From: CBDDLJ01 sp965230635
Lineage (GTDB): Bacteria > Pseudomonadota > Gammaproteobacteria > UBA1113
DNA: 64,000 bases
Assembly: GCA_965230635.1 (NCBI GenBank)
Contig: CBDDLJ010000009.1
Coordinates: 62,001-126,000, forward strand
Direction of reading: 5' to 3'
Part shown: positions 33,819-48,800 of the stretch, piece by piece
Numbering within the stretch: position 1 is the stretch's first letter
How the letters are laid out: each line of letters begins with the position of its first letter
The notes under the pieces: generated by a model
Told to the model about the DNA's origin: nothing
The model's input: the letters and a program-made list of their open reading frames with translations, nothing else
The model's database searches: none
Translations under genes and position numbers: made by a program

Positions 33819-36800
33819 TTATTGTTTAGTAAGGCTATGCTTTTTTGTTTCATTTGTGTCATCATTTCTATTTGTCTGATGACGTGAGTCAAATAACCTC
33901 AGTCCAGGATGGGGCATCTCATGAATTGTTATAATGCTGCCATTAAACGGTGACGACGGGATAATGACCGTTTCATTCATCCTATGCCTATTTGCTGATG
34001 GGTATAGTGGTTGTTTAACTTTAAATGCCTCAGAAAGTCCGTAGTCTAGCGAACGCTGTCTAGCACGTTCACATCGCTCTGCATCATGTATCAGGGCTGA
34101 ACCAAAAAACTCCGGAATATAGCATGAACCATGCACTAATCCTGGTTGATATATTTTGCCAGTATCAAGGCGCATTTGTGCCTGTTTCGCTACTTCACAT
34201 CGCTCTGCATTATAGATCATTGTTGTCCCTGTTTGTCGTGGCATAAAACAAGAACCTTCTACAAGATCTCCTTGGTATAAAGGTAACTCTGATGGATCAA
34301 TAGCTTTAGATATTTGAATACTTACTGGCTCTTCTTTTTTAAAAGAAAACTTATAACTTATCTTAACTTTAGCTGGAATTGGCGATGGAGGGGAAAAATT
34401 TCCTTCTAAGCTTATCCCTCTTATAGGATCATTTTTATAGTGGGCACCCAAACTCATCCCATAACCCAAATCAAAATCAACCGATCCTTCAGGAACAACA
34501 CAATATCCAATAGCACAGATAGGTGTGGCCTCAAATTTTATCGACACATTTGCTGCACTAACGCCTGCATTTGCTGAAAATCCAAACTCATTTCGGCCTC
34601 TTGTCATGGAAACTTCCGCTTTTGCTTGCGCAACATTTGTTGTAAACGTGATTTCACCCAGTTCACCGACCCCAACTGATTTATTAATCAGCTGTAACCT
34701 TGTATCAACTAAGGTAAGTTTCTGCGTCACTTTTCCACCACTGTATTCTTTCGAATCTTTCATTACATCAGAAATCCATTTCGGCTGATCTTTGCTTTGA
34801 TTCTCACTTTCCATAGAAAAACTAACAAGAACGGCAGGATCTTGAAATGAAACTGTATCACTTTCTGGCTGCAATAGATCAGCTGGTGAAAGCAGTTTAA
34901 TACTATCAGAAGCTGTCTCATTTTCTAGCTGCAATAGATCAGCTGGTGAAAGCAGTTCAACACTACCACCAGATGTATTAGAAAAATTTTCAGGCATTTC
35001 ATAGTATTGATCGCCTGTTTTTATTATTTTGCTTCTTGAATCTTGTTTATTTATTTCACTAATTTTTTTGTCACCTTCTGATGTTTTAATTTTTGTATCT
35101 GAAGGAAGGTTATCAGCTTCATCATTTGATATGACATTGCTCTGATCTTCAATTTTGTCATGCGTTGCAAAATCTTCTTTTGTTACTTTAAGATCCTCAA
35201 CAGTATGACTATGGTTAGTATTAAATTGCTCTTCTTGTTCTGCCTCTATTCGTTTTATTTCGTTTTTCATTGCTTCTTGTGAATGAGAAAGTCTCTCTTT
35301 GACATAAGAAAAACAAAAAGAACACGAATCCGCTATCGCTTTCGCGCCACGTAAATTTGCCAGACATTTTTCAACTCGTGCTTGCACATTATTTAAAACC
35401 GCATCAACCGTGCTGTTGATTTTTTCGTCAACCCACTGTTTAATTTGTTTCTCATCTACTTCCACCGATGTTTCAGATTGGTATTTAATACAGTGTTTAT
35501 TCACGGCTTCAGCATAAAGTGAAAATAATTGAGAAGTCGACACCATGATGTTGTCAATTGAACGAATATAGGCAGTTGAATGTAAAATTGTTGAAACAGC
35601 CTTACTGGCATCAATTATATTATTTAAAGCTTCCATCTCTCTAGTATTAGGTTTTTTAATACCCGCAAGAGTATCTGACACTGCCATCGATATTTGCATC
35701 ATTTCCTTTTGTAATATTTTATCAATGAAATGTTGCAAACTAGGGTCGCCAATGATTTTTTCAATTAGCAATGAGGCTTCTTTATGTCCCATTTTTTCAT
35801 AAAGCACGGTAAAACCATTTCTCAAACGATCTATATTTTTTCCTGCCTTATGTCTAACAGATGCTTTAAATTTACTTCTAAAGTTATTAACCAATTGATT
35901 TATCAGTACCTTTATTAATTCTTCGATTGCTAATGCCATTAATTTGTCTTTTACCATATTTTTAGCAGTCTCAACGAACTGTGTAAGTACTCTTTGTCCA
36001 AGCTTTGATACATCTGGTTTACATTGAAAAAAGGTGGCACTTATTCCCATAGTAATAACTGTAACAGCAACACTTTGACGCTTATACTGCCGATATGCTT
36101 CCCAGCTAAAGTTTCCTTCTATACTAGCACTGACAGCAAACATAATATCACCAATGCCTTGCTGTATCAGTGCTTCACCTAGCACCGCAAGTGCCGGACA
36201 GCTATACACAATAAGCATACCAACAGCTATTTGTGTCGCCCCTATGACAATACATGTCAATGCATCGCGACTCAACCAACTGCCTTTAGGCGGTTTGTAC
36301 TTGATCACATTGATCACTGAGTTGCATTGCATTTCCATATACTCAAGAACAATAGGAGGGATCCCAGTTTCGCTATTAAAGTAATTTGCTAAATTAACAT
36401 TTTCAATTTCAATCTTAGGGATCCGACGAATCGTTCCAATAGAGCGTTCAAATGTCTGATTGATAATATCGCGAATAGCAACCAATTCTTCAGGTATTGG
36501 AGGTAATTCTACTTTTTGTTTTTTACTATGTGAAGATTCTTTATGGTCTGAACTATCGGTTTCCTTCTTTGATTTCTCATCTATCTCTGCTTTTTTTCGC
36601 ACTGCCTCTTCATAAGCTGCGTACTTCTGCCATACTTCTTCAGTAATACCTGGAACGTCATTGGCCAATAATTTAATCTTTCCCCATACATCGTCTTTAA
36701 TCATTTGTAATCTATTTTCTATATATTTTTCATCGGAAGTAGTAGCAATGGGGTGTATCTTTGGTGACAGAATTACCTTTTGCTGTTCTAATTGTTGCCA

Positions 36801-39800
36801 GAGCGATGTTAAAGCATCATCATTATTTTCTGGCAGCTCAATATCGGATAATAGAAATGTCTCATCTCTATAAGTTAATAATATGTTCTCTTCAAAAAGG
36901 CGAGAGAAATGATCAGCAAGGCTATCGATTTTTAATTGTTTATTTAAATCATAAATCAATATCCCCAAAGAATGCAGTAGCAAAAATAAATCAAGATAAG
37001 CATCTTTTGTTAAGCTGTGCTCTTCCTGTTGAAAATCTGAAAAACATAACGCTAATTTATTCTCCTGTAATGCTTGATTTAAAATGGTTGTAATCATTTT
37101 TGAAAAAGGAGCTAATGTTTTCACACTAGACAATGGTAAATCATTTAGTATAGTGCGCAATTCTTCTATTTTTGAATGATCAAAGCGAATTTGTTGAACA
37201 TAAACATCTATGATTTGACGCAAGGATTGCGCATAAACATAAGCATTGCTTATTTTTATGCATTTTTTATCAATTAAAATTTTATAGATTTCATCAAAGT
37301 CTAGTGTGTTATTTCCAGTATAATTCTTTAAAGCTTGAATAAATTTTTGTTTTGGCAATCTACTCTTATAAGCTCGACAAAAATCAAGAATGTCTTTAGC
37401 ACAATCAGTAAAACTTAAGGAAAGATAAACTTCATCACCTAAAACGGGTTCTTGAAATTTTTCACCTACTAATACAACTTGCTGTTCCTCAAGATATTTC
37501 TTTTGCAAAAGTAAATTTTGCCATTGCTCTTTACAAAAAACATAAGGTTCTAAGTCTTTCTTTTTAATAGCGCGTTTTTCACTACAGTGTCGCAATAAGC
37601 ATGTGATAATTTGTTGTTTTACTGAATCAAAGGCATAAGGAAAAATGATGCGATTTTTTTTATAATAAAGCTGCTGTTCCTTTTTGGTTATTTTTTTATT
37701 TATCCGATAACCTTTAACGTGCTCAGGTAAGTGTTGTTGAATATTACGAAACAGCACCTTAGCATAGTCTGTATCATCAGATGATTGCTGGAATTGCTGT
37801 TCTTTTAGTGAAGTACCTAAGGCAAAATTTGCTGCCTGCAAATGAATATTTAAAACATAAATTTCATCAGAGCACGCAGCTGAGAAAGCATCTTCAGACA
37901 AACCATAGCCAAGTCGACGCCTATGCTGAGCAACCAAACTAACGACTTGTGCGGAATCAGTGAGTTCATTAATTCGTTGCGTAAAAAGTTCAGTTGCCTG
38001 CTTCAAATCGGCACGCGCTTTACGTTTATACTCATCATCGAAGCTCATCTTAATCCAAGACTGGGCTCTATAATAATAAGCAAAGGCACAATTATATGGA
38101 TCACGCTCAATTACTCGATTAAAACAATAAATTGCATCTTCTGGCCTTTCCTCCATGTAATAACGACCTAATAATATTAGCTCTGCTGGTTCTGTAATTA
38201 ATCCATAGCGATCTGAGGCTAACACAGAGTAAACATCTTTTTCAAATTGAGCGAAAGCATGAAAAACTTTATTATCTTTATCTTTCCAAACGTTTTTTAT
38301 TAAGTCCTCATTTTTTTGAAGCCAAAAGGCCCAACGATTTCGTAATGATTTAATTTGCAAATCAATAAATTGCTTTTCATAGGTATGTTTCCTACGGGAA
38401 AAACAACTACGATTTTGTATTGCTTCGATTTTGCTGTAGTTATTTTCTTTCAATATTTTTATTACCTCTTCAGACAATTGCTTAAATTGATCTAGCAACT
38501 TCTGTTCACAATCTATTTTAGGTTTTACTTCTTTTCCTATTTTTTCAAGACGTGACTTCTCTAAACAATTTAGTTCTTCAATTATCTGTGTCACTGATAT
38601 TGGCTTTGTGTTTTTACGTTCATCAAAAACAATATATTTACCTGAGCCTGGATCATTATTACGTGCTGCGCGTCTAAAGGCTTGTTCACGTGTGCGCGAT
38701 GCTTTTGGTATAAAAGTCATCAGAACAAGCAAGCCTCCGTTTAATTTTGATTGATTGCTTAGTTTGAAATCTTTACCACGCCCAGCAATATTAGTTGAAA
38801 CAAGAATATCACCTGGTTGCAATTCTTCTGTTTTCATAATTTTCTTTAAATCATCCAAATAGGAGTCATAGCGATAAATATTTATCATTTCTTCTTTGAG
38901 ATAGTCTTTTAACCGATCAGACAAATAACTCTCTAATTCACGTGCTACTTTCTTATCAGGACAAACAATCAGTATTGGACGACCACCTCTACCTTGTAGA
39001 AGAGATTGCAGATTTTGTTGTTCAGCTAATTTTGAGCTTTTATCACCTTGTAACTTTTTCTTTTCTTTATCAATATCTTCTAGCGATTTTTTAGTTTTAC
39101 TAAGCAATTTTTCCTTTTCAGACTTCATACTAATAAGCTTATCTCTTTGCAATGCTGCTTTGCTATTTTTCATTTTATGCTGCTTTTGTCTTTCTTCTGA
39201 ATTGAATTTTTGTTGATAATATTCCTGTTCATTTTTTTCATTTGATTCATTTGATTTATCAGGTAATTGATTTATAGTTATATTGCTTATTTTCATTAGT
39301 AACGTTTGAATTTCTTCAGTTATATTATCATGGTCTCTTGATAATTTTTCTTCCCTTCTTTCAAGTTGAGTAAGTAGGTTATTAACAGATTTTATTGCTT
39401 CATGAAGCTCTTCAACATAAGTTTCATATTGTGCCTGACGCTCTATTGCGTTTTTAGTAAGGCAATCAACCGTTTTTATTTTGATTTCTTGATATATCTT
39501 AGTATACCAATTCTCTTGAGTTACAACAATTCCAGGCTCTTGATAATAGTAGTTTTTTGTAAACCATGGAATATGAAGAAAATCCACATTAAAAAGTGAT
39601 TGATACAAATCACGCTCTGCATTACCTCCAAGAGTACCACTCATGCCAAAAAAATGGCCTGCACTAAACTGTTTAAAGTAGGTAAACGGCGACATAAAAA
39701 TAGCACGCATGGAAGGAAGCGAAACTTCTTTCTGATGTTTTAATTGCAAAAATGGATGTAAATGACACCACTGCGAGTAAAATTGCTCCACTCCTGTTGG

Positions 39801-42800
39801 CAAATCATTAATAATAATTTTGTTACGGTATTTCCCTTGTTGAAGAATCGAGTAAGCATGATCGACTCTCATATCCTTAGCAAGATAGGCATTTCTTACC
39901 CATATTTCAAACTTACTTTTGATGAAATCACCGATGAAACTACCTAAATAATCTGGGAAAACAATATCACCATCCTCTCTTTTTTTGTCATACAGTTTTT
40001 GAATTTGCTGTAAACCTTCTTGAGAAAAACGTTGAGCGTCTGGTGCATGTACGCATTGCCAAATGAGTTCAAAAACTCTTTTTACTGACTTTAAGTCACG
40101 AACACTATGTGAAATATAGAGTACATTACTAAACTCATCTAGAATCCTATCTACTTCATCTACTAAACACAAAGTCACTGATTTAGAGCGGAGATTTTTT
40201 TCAAAGTAAGTTGCAAGTAATGCATCTCTCATTGATGTTTGAATATCATTATAAATTACATGATTATCCTCATATCGTCGCTTACGAAGTGCATTATTTT
40301 CTTCGCAAGCACGATCACAAGCATTATGGCATTTTAAATTAAAATAAGAGAAAATTTCTTTTGCTTTTTCCGCATCTGGAACAGCCAACGCTTTTGAGCT
40401 AGTAATGATTTCAACTGTTTCACCGCTCAATGCTGCAGTAATTGCTAAGATCTGAAATAAATAGGATTTACCCTGCCCAGCATACATATTAGCCAGCCTG
40501 GATTGTTTCTGTTCAAGTGCAAAAATAAAACTTAGTATCGCTGCAAATTGTGCATTATACAGTAAGATACCATTTGCTTCTTTCATTGCCTGAAATACAA
40601 TAGCCATAAAGTTAATTAGTTGTTCATAATTGGAATCGAAAAGTTTTGTTAGAAAAGATTTTTGATTTTCTGTTGTAAATAAAAAATGCTCTTTCACATA
40701 TTTTTGGATATCCTTTTTTGTGAAACTTTTATATTTCTGATCATGGCATGATTTAATTCTATTAACTAACTCTTCTAATAACGGCTTATCAGATTGTAAC
40801 AAGACCGTCACACTTGACATATTCTCATCTCGTTGTTTCATCTGTTCTGCAATTTGTGATATGCTGTATTGTTTTACTTCTTTATCTTGCTGATGAGCAG
40901 CTAGCTCTTTTTGTAATGCTAATGCAAAATGATTCTGTAATATGATTTTCCATTTAGTACTAGGTTGATTTTCTATAATGGCAATTGCAGCATCATTATA
41001 TGGCCATTTATAGTAATAAAAATTTTCAAATACTGCTACTAAATCATCTAATTGATGATGCTCAGCTTCACGCTTAACAACCAAATCAAGCCAGCGTTCC
41101 CATAAAGGCTTATTATTTTCTACTTTTAATTGGATCAGTATATCCAGTAAATTTTGATGTGATTGGTTATCCAAGTTTAATTTAAGTTGGTTTGCTAAAG
41201 TATGTCGCTCTATAACTAAAGTCCAGTAAGGCAATGAACATTCTTTTAATCCATCAACCAACAGCTGACGATTATGTACATTTAACGATATTAATGATGT
41301 CGTCAGAAAAATAAAATCTTTTTCTGAGAAAAAAGCCAACTGTTGTCCTTTCAATGCTCGCAATGCTGAATAAAATACATTCAGAAAATCAAGCCCAGCA
41401 CCATTAGAAAAAACCGAATCACCAAATGGTAACATATATTCCTTTATAACAACATCAGGGATTGCATAGCCTTGCAACTCCTGAGAAATTAATTCTATAT
41501 ATAATAATTGTGTCACATATTTAATCGATGATTTTTTAATAAGCGCCGTACACTTTTCTATATCATTAAAATAATTCATTAAATTCACAACTTGCACAAC
41601 ATCAGCAATACTAGCAGCAGATTCTTGTTGACGTATTATCAGCGCCGTCATTAGAGAAAACCATTGGGCTTCTTTCTTATCAGCTAAAGCAATTGAGTAA
41701 CTAATCAGTATTTTTTCTTTCATTGCTTTAATTATATTTAATAATTCTTGAGATCTTTTATATAATGACGTCAACAATGTATTTTGAAGCACATCCATAA
41801 GACTAAAATATGTTTCTTGTAAAACGTCATAGTTATCCGTTTGTAAAAATAGTTGCAGCTTTGGTTTTACTTCTTGATTAAGTTCAAGTTGTATCAGTAA
41901 AGGATCATATAAACAACGCTCAACAATATATTCTTTCCAATACGCATATTTTAATCGCGCAGTCCACTCAGTTAAATCATATTTTGAAAGAATATGCTGG
42001 CCTGTTTCTGGTTTAATTAATAGATAAAGTTGCTGTTGAAAAGGCAGCAAAATTTTTTCAGCAAAATTAATTGATTTAGCACAGGGTAATAGTTTATTGA
42101 TTAGTAAGATGTTATTAGTGCTGCTAAAATCAAGTGCTTTGAATATACCATAAGAATCCTGTAGCGTTGTCAAGATAGTATCTTTTTCAACACTATCATG
42201 TAATATACTTTTCAACAATTGATCGAAGTAACGATTAATTTGCGCCACGACCACCTGGTTAGAATAATTACATGCAATACGTTGCTGACAAAACCGCACA
42301 CATGCTTTAGCTAGCATTACTTTTTTAGTATCGTTTAGTGGTATATCAGAATCATCGTCACATAAACTGAGAATACTACTATCAACAATATCAAGCTCAA
42401 ACTCACTCAAGCTAACAAGACAATCTAGTAACATGCCATATTGAGAAAGATTTTCAAGCGCTAATTCCGTTTGGCTTATACTGTTTAGCCATTGCTGATA
42501 ATAATCTGATAAATTATTTTCACACAAATTAAAACATTGTAGTACTTGATTTACTAATTTCTCTCTATCTTTTATATCAGGGTACTGGTAAAGACTGTAA
42601 ATAACAACAAAGCCTTGCTTAGCTGTATTTTGTAATAGCTGATCAATTTGACGATAGGCTATTGGTAACAGGCATAATTGATCTTTATCTAAATATTCAT
42701 ACAACTGTTGAGCAATGATTTGATAAATATCGCTTAGAAGTAAATCTGGTAATGATACGTTTTCTAATAACCATGAACTAAAATCTATTAATACTTCTTT

Positions 42801-45800
42801 TTTTAATGGATGTTTTAATAATACACAAAATACTCGTGCATAAAGCAATCGCTGCTGCTGGATATATTTTTGACGTTGCGCTTTCACACAAAACTCAATT
42901 AATTGTTTTGCTGATGGTTTTTCATTCATATCACCAAGTAAGTCTTTCATAAATTTATCAATAGAACTCTCAACTTTTTCTATATGCGTTTTAGCATCAA
43001 CTCTAAATTTATGATTAATTATTGACTCAAATAAATAGACTCTATTGCTTTGTTTACTTCCACACAATCTTTCAGTCAAGCAAACTTTTTTTAGTTTTTC
43101 AAAGGTGGTCGTTTGCAATTGTATTAAGGCATCACTCAGTCCTTGCTTAGTATGTGCACTCTCAAAAGTCCTTAATAATTGACGAGCATATTTATAACCA
43201 TGGTATCCATAAGCAGATAGCTTGAGCCTTTCAATAAGCTGTAAATGAAGCTCAAGATCTTTTTTACATCGAGGCTTACCCATGAAGACTTTTGTCTGTT
43301 TAGATAGCTGTACATACCAATAGTTAATTTCTTTTTGTTCTACATCATCAAATAGTATTGCATCAAACAATTTTATGCTCAAATGAAGAAAGAAAAAATG
43401 CCAAAGCTTCATTTTTTTCTGTGCAAGCTGGCTATGATAATTAGCAACTATATTTGACCACACTTTAAAAACAGCTTGACTGTTGTTATAGCCTGACTCT
43501 ATACATATAACTAATTCTTGTAATTCTGTTCTGCTTGAGTCAAATTTTAATGCCCTTAGACTTTTTTCATTAAGTTTTTGAATAAGCTCATGATGATAAT
43601 TAAAATTACTAGTATCTAATCCAGATTCTCTTGATTTTACTAATAAAAATTGAATAAACGCTTTTTTATCACTATTTACCGTACCACTTTCATATCGATA
43701 AAAATAACTAAAACGAGCTATCTCTTCCGGCTTTATATGCCATTTCGAATCATGTGATTGAAGAGCATTTTGCCACTTAATAGTTAACTCAGATAATAAA
43801 GAAAAGCAGTAGTTATCAATATAATCATTGATTTGATTACAAAAATCTAACCATACAGCTTGATTGGCGCGATTGCCTTTTTGTAGCACAACCATTTCTA
43901 ACTGTGAAATTACCACAGCTAATTGCACTACATTCACTTTTTTAACATCACTATGAGATAAACATAATAAATAGTCACCAAAAAATTGTGTCAAATTTGT
44001 TAGGCTAATATTCTTTTCAACCATACTTTTTGCTTCAATAATCAGATGACAAAAATAATCTTTAGAGGGAAATGAAATACAAAACTCACTACAAAGCCAT
44101 TGTTTTTTTTGAATAGTCAATTCATGTTTTTTTGACATAACTTTAGCATGAGATTCCTCTAAAGTATAATCAGTAGAAATGCATTTAATAATAGCTTTTT
44201 CCAAGCTTAATAATTGCTCAAATTGCACTATAATTTTATCTGCATCATCTGTGATAAAAAACAAATTCTGACATTGTGTTAATACTGTAGAAATTGTTGA
44301 AAACTTAGTATTCTTTTGTAGCTTATTTTTCAGATTATCGAAATAGGCAATCACAATTTGTTGAAATATAAGCCTAGTTGTTGTTCCACTGAATTGACTC
44401 AAATATAGCAAATATTGATAAGCATGTTTCGGATTGGCATTATACAAAATAAAAACATCAATTCTTTCAAAAATAAGGCTAGTTATGAAACGCTCATTTG
44501 CATTATGACTAAGCTGTTGTTGCATCAAGAAAACCAAACAATCCCAATATTGGGTTTGAGATAAGTCTAGTCTATCAAACAAATCCCGACACCACTTAAA
44601 TGCTTTGCTTGTATAGCAAAATTTGGCATCATAAACTTCTGTTAGTTTTGAGAGTAGTCCAAACAGCTGAGAAGTAAATTGCTCTAACTCTAAAGATGTG
44701 TTTTTCATAATATCAATAGTGGTTTTATATAGCAACATTTGCGCATACATTTCGGCTATCAAGGCTAAAATAGGTTGCAAGAACCTTTTCTGCGAAAGAT
44801 ATGCTTCTTCCAATGTTGTAGACAAAGGTGAAGATAAAATTTTATTTAATCTTGTTAGTACTACCTGAGTAAAAGGGTGTTGTGTTATATTTTCATCTAA
44901 ACCTTCTTTCGTGTCTTTATCAATAAGATCTCCCCAAGAGGGCACCCACTGTTCCATTGCTATCAGTTCTCGACATATTAGCGCATATAATGCAATATTA
45001 TTATCCATTTTTGTATACTTAATATGAAGTAATTTAGCTAATTCTTGTAAAAATTCTAGCTCCACTTTCTGATTGCTATCAAGTGCGCAGGGCAATAATA
45101 ACATTTTATTTACCATTTCAAAGGTATAATTAAGTGCTGATAAACTTTCTCCTTCTTCTTGCAACAGTTTTACTAATTTTTGTTCAGCTGGTAGTTTATC
45201 TCTATCAATTGTATCCATTAATAACCACTGGTAAAAAACATGTTTCAATTTTAGTTGATCATGTAGAGAAGCTTGCTGTTGGCATGTATTTATATAAAAA
45301 TATTGATTGATTTTGTTAACAATACTTTGTATCTGTTGCTGTAACTCCTCTAATGTAATGCCCAGCTGTTCTACATTAGTTTCTTTCATTAAATACGCTT
45401 GTAGGGCTTGATTACTTTTATTTTGCAGCTGGAATGAAAGCGAAAAAAACTGCGAAGCTAAGTTGTTAGCTAATTCTGGCTGATTGATATTGATAATATT
45501 GGCACAATAGTAAAGTTCTTTCCATAATGCAACTATATACTGTTGATCAGTACTTTTATGCTTCTCAAGCCAAGCTTGCAATGTTGAAAAAAAATCTTTT
45601 ACTATATTCTGATTATTTTTAGATAACAAAACAGTGTCATTACTCAGCAATGCCAGCAGTTTAACAGGATCTTTTGTTGTATTGCTAGGCCTATTACCGC
45701 TACAACATTGATGATATAAATGCTGCAGTTCTTTGGCATAATTCTCTTCTGTCTTCTCGGATTGGTAATTCACAACTGGGCTATAATTATTTAATTTAGA

Positions 45801-48800
45801 TTTATAGTGAGTACTTGCATTTTTATCGGTAGGTTCTACTGCAATTGCCACTTGCGTGTTTTTATTAACCGTTTCCACTTGTTTTTTTTGTTGTTCAAGC
45901 TGCGATAAAATTGCCGTCATTCGCTGCTGTTTGTTATATTTCTTTTTCTGATTTTCTTCAGATCGTTGGTATTCTTCTTCTAACTGTTCTAACTGTTCTC
46001 TTAATTGAGTTAATTTCTTTGTCAACTTTTTTTCAGTTGCTTCATTATCACTTTTTTGCTCTTTCTTTTTTGCAAGAGAAGCATTGACTGTTTTTATCAA
46101 CTGTTTTTTAAGTTTTAAGAATCTCTCTTGCAATTTTTCTTCTAATATTATATCAAGTTGGCAACTATGCTTATCCTGAGAGTGTTGTTGAATGGTATTA
46201 GTAATAGCATCAATTTTGTTAAGATCTGCGAATATATGACTCGCCAACTCATGCTGCTGATCTTCAAGATCATTAATCTGATCTCTAAGCAAGTCAATCT
46301 TTGCTTGCTTTGTATTTCTCAACTGTTGTTTTTCATTAATATCATCATTCAATTCTTGCAACTGTTCTTCTTTATTTCTAACCGTTTGCTTAGTTTGCTT
46401 AATACTGGTGGTTAACCCCAATACTTCATTGCTCAAAGCCTCGCTTGCTTCCTCGGTTCGTTTTTTCATTTTGTTAACAGTTTGTGGCTGAAAGCCGCGT
46501 TGCACTTGATATCTAATTGATTGTTGATAGGCATTATCTTTTGCTAGATTATATCGGTAACAACTAACGTGCTTATGATGCTCTGGACACATTTTCTTTT
46601 CTATTTCTTCTGATTTATCTTCTCCTAAACTACGCTCATGAGTTGAACGAATTGGAGTTCCTTCTCGACGTGGAATAACAACATTCCCATCAATATCAAA
46701 TGCGCGATAAAAATCTTTGCCTAATTTTGTTTCAACATAATGTCTCTTAAAAACCCTCCCTCCAAAACTGGCAATTGGCTTATCTAAAAAGTGCTTCAAT
46801 TCATCCATGAGAAAATAACCCTCCTCTGAATGTACTCTCCACTCTTTAGTAAATTTTTTTCCTATTCCAGTACCACGAATACCACGTCCTCTGTGAGATT
46901 TTTTTTGTCTAGCCACAGAGAGGCCTTGATAACCAGGTTCTCCAGGAGGGCCGCCATGTGCAATTTTTGCAGCATCTTGTCCATTTCCACCTCGGTTCAA
47001 ACATAATAAACCTTGAAAAACCGGTTCTATTATTTTACTTGTCGCCTGTGGATTATGGCAAACATCCACTATGATTTGATCATGCTGTTTTATTAGCACG
47101 TCCCCCGGAAAACCTCCTTCGCCTCCCCAACCAGCTTTCCCTCCACTACCACCAGAACCTGATTTTTCCTCTTTTATTTCATCTCCATTCTCGCCAATAC
47201 CAGGAATTCGCGCCTCAATCACAATAGCATGTGCTGAGTTATTACCACCAGTAGAAAAGTAATTACCCTTATTTACAGTAGGAGAATGTGAGCTAATTTT
47301 ATCTGTTACAGTATTACACGTTTTACCCTTATCGCCATTGCCTCCACACTGCCCACCAGCACCATCTCCACCATTTGCTTGGCAATGTAAAGTATCAATA
47401 TGGATGATTCTTATACCCGCCTCTAGAGTAATATGTCCCGCATTACCGCCTGAAAAACCAGATAAACCTGATGCACCTGGCTGCCCTATTGGTTCGTCTT
47501 CATTAGAACGAAAATAGCTACCATCGGGGGCACGAGTATGAACAAAACCTTTACGATTAAGATGTGATGTATTGATATGACAATTTTCTTTTAATACAAT
47601 ATTCTTGTTTGCATATAGATTAATACAAATACCTGGCAAATAAACATCTTCGTCAATATAGATATCATTACTTGCAATGAGATCAACTGAGTCAACAATT
47701 AAACTAACTAATTCTTCAAAGCTTAAAGACAAATGATTGATTGTATCTGCAAAATCTTTACTGCTGTTCGTAGTAATCTGAGACCAAGTTAAATTTCCCT
47801 CTTCATCATAGAATTTAGAAGGCTCAAAGGTTTCCTGAACACGTTGTATAATAAATTCACGCAAGCGTGTTGGTAAGTAATTAATAAGAGTATGACCAGA
47901 TGACAACAACGCTACTTTATTATTAACAATAGGTAATCCATACAGTGCCAATTGATCTTTAACTTGCTCACAAAAGCGCTCATAACAATCTTTCCAACTC
48001 AGATTAAATCCTTGGTAAGTAAATTTATGATTCAATGTGTCCAGCATTGCCTCACCAGAGCCGACTACCTCATCAATTGCATCAACACAATTGTAAAAAT
48101 AAAGTTTATTTTTTACATCTTCGTCTAAAATAGTTCTAATTTCTGGTGAAGCTAAATGTTTAAAATGATCGTTTTCAATGATGAAATCATACAATACTGA
48201 AAAACAACCTTCTTGAACAGCCATTTCATATTTTTCCTGAAAAGCTTTTCGCATTTGAAATAGTTCAGGGTTTTCTGTAAAAACTTTTTGTATCTCTGAG
48301 ACAAAATTGCATAGCACTTTCATTCTGTTTAATTCTTCATCTGATTCTTGCTTTTGCTGTTTCATTACTTTTAATTTTGTATCAGCATTATCCTTTTCAG
48401 TGCAGAGTTTTTCTTTATTTTCTACTAGTTGATTTAGTTCTGTATGGAGTTGCCTACATTCAGATTCTAGTTCTTCTCGAGCTTGAGCAAGTTGCCGCTT
48501 TTGTTCGCGTAATTGTTGCCGCTGTTTTTGAGTTCCTGCAACTTGTGCTTGTTTATTCTCTTGTTTTTTCTTTAGCTCAGTTATTTTAGCTAAATTATGT
48601 TTGATTTTTTGTTTAAGCAGTTCGATCGTATTATTACTTTTATTAATTTGACTTTTATAACTCTTATCAATATCATTTGTATAACTTAGCAAAGTTTCTA
48701 ACTCTTTCTCGCCTTCCATTAATTGCCGTTGCTTTTCAACTTTTAACTTTTCATTTTTAATCACTTCACGTTGTGTGGCTTTAATAATCTCTTCAAGCTT

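Noticed and set aside
34862..34981. Possible CRISPR-like repeat
   Set aside because: Two in-frame coding copies without spacers of constant length; it is a protein repeat.
38620..40560. Calling the giant gene or a part of it secA
   Set aside because: Only the ATPase motifs resemble SecA. The embedding protein is 5,911 residues and SecA's other domains are not seen; a true secA should lie elsewhere.
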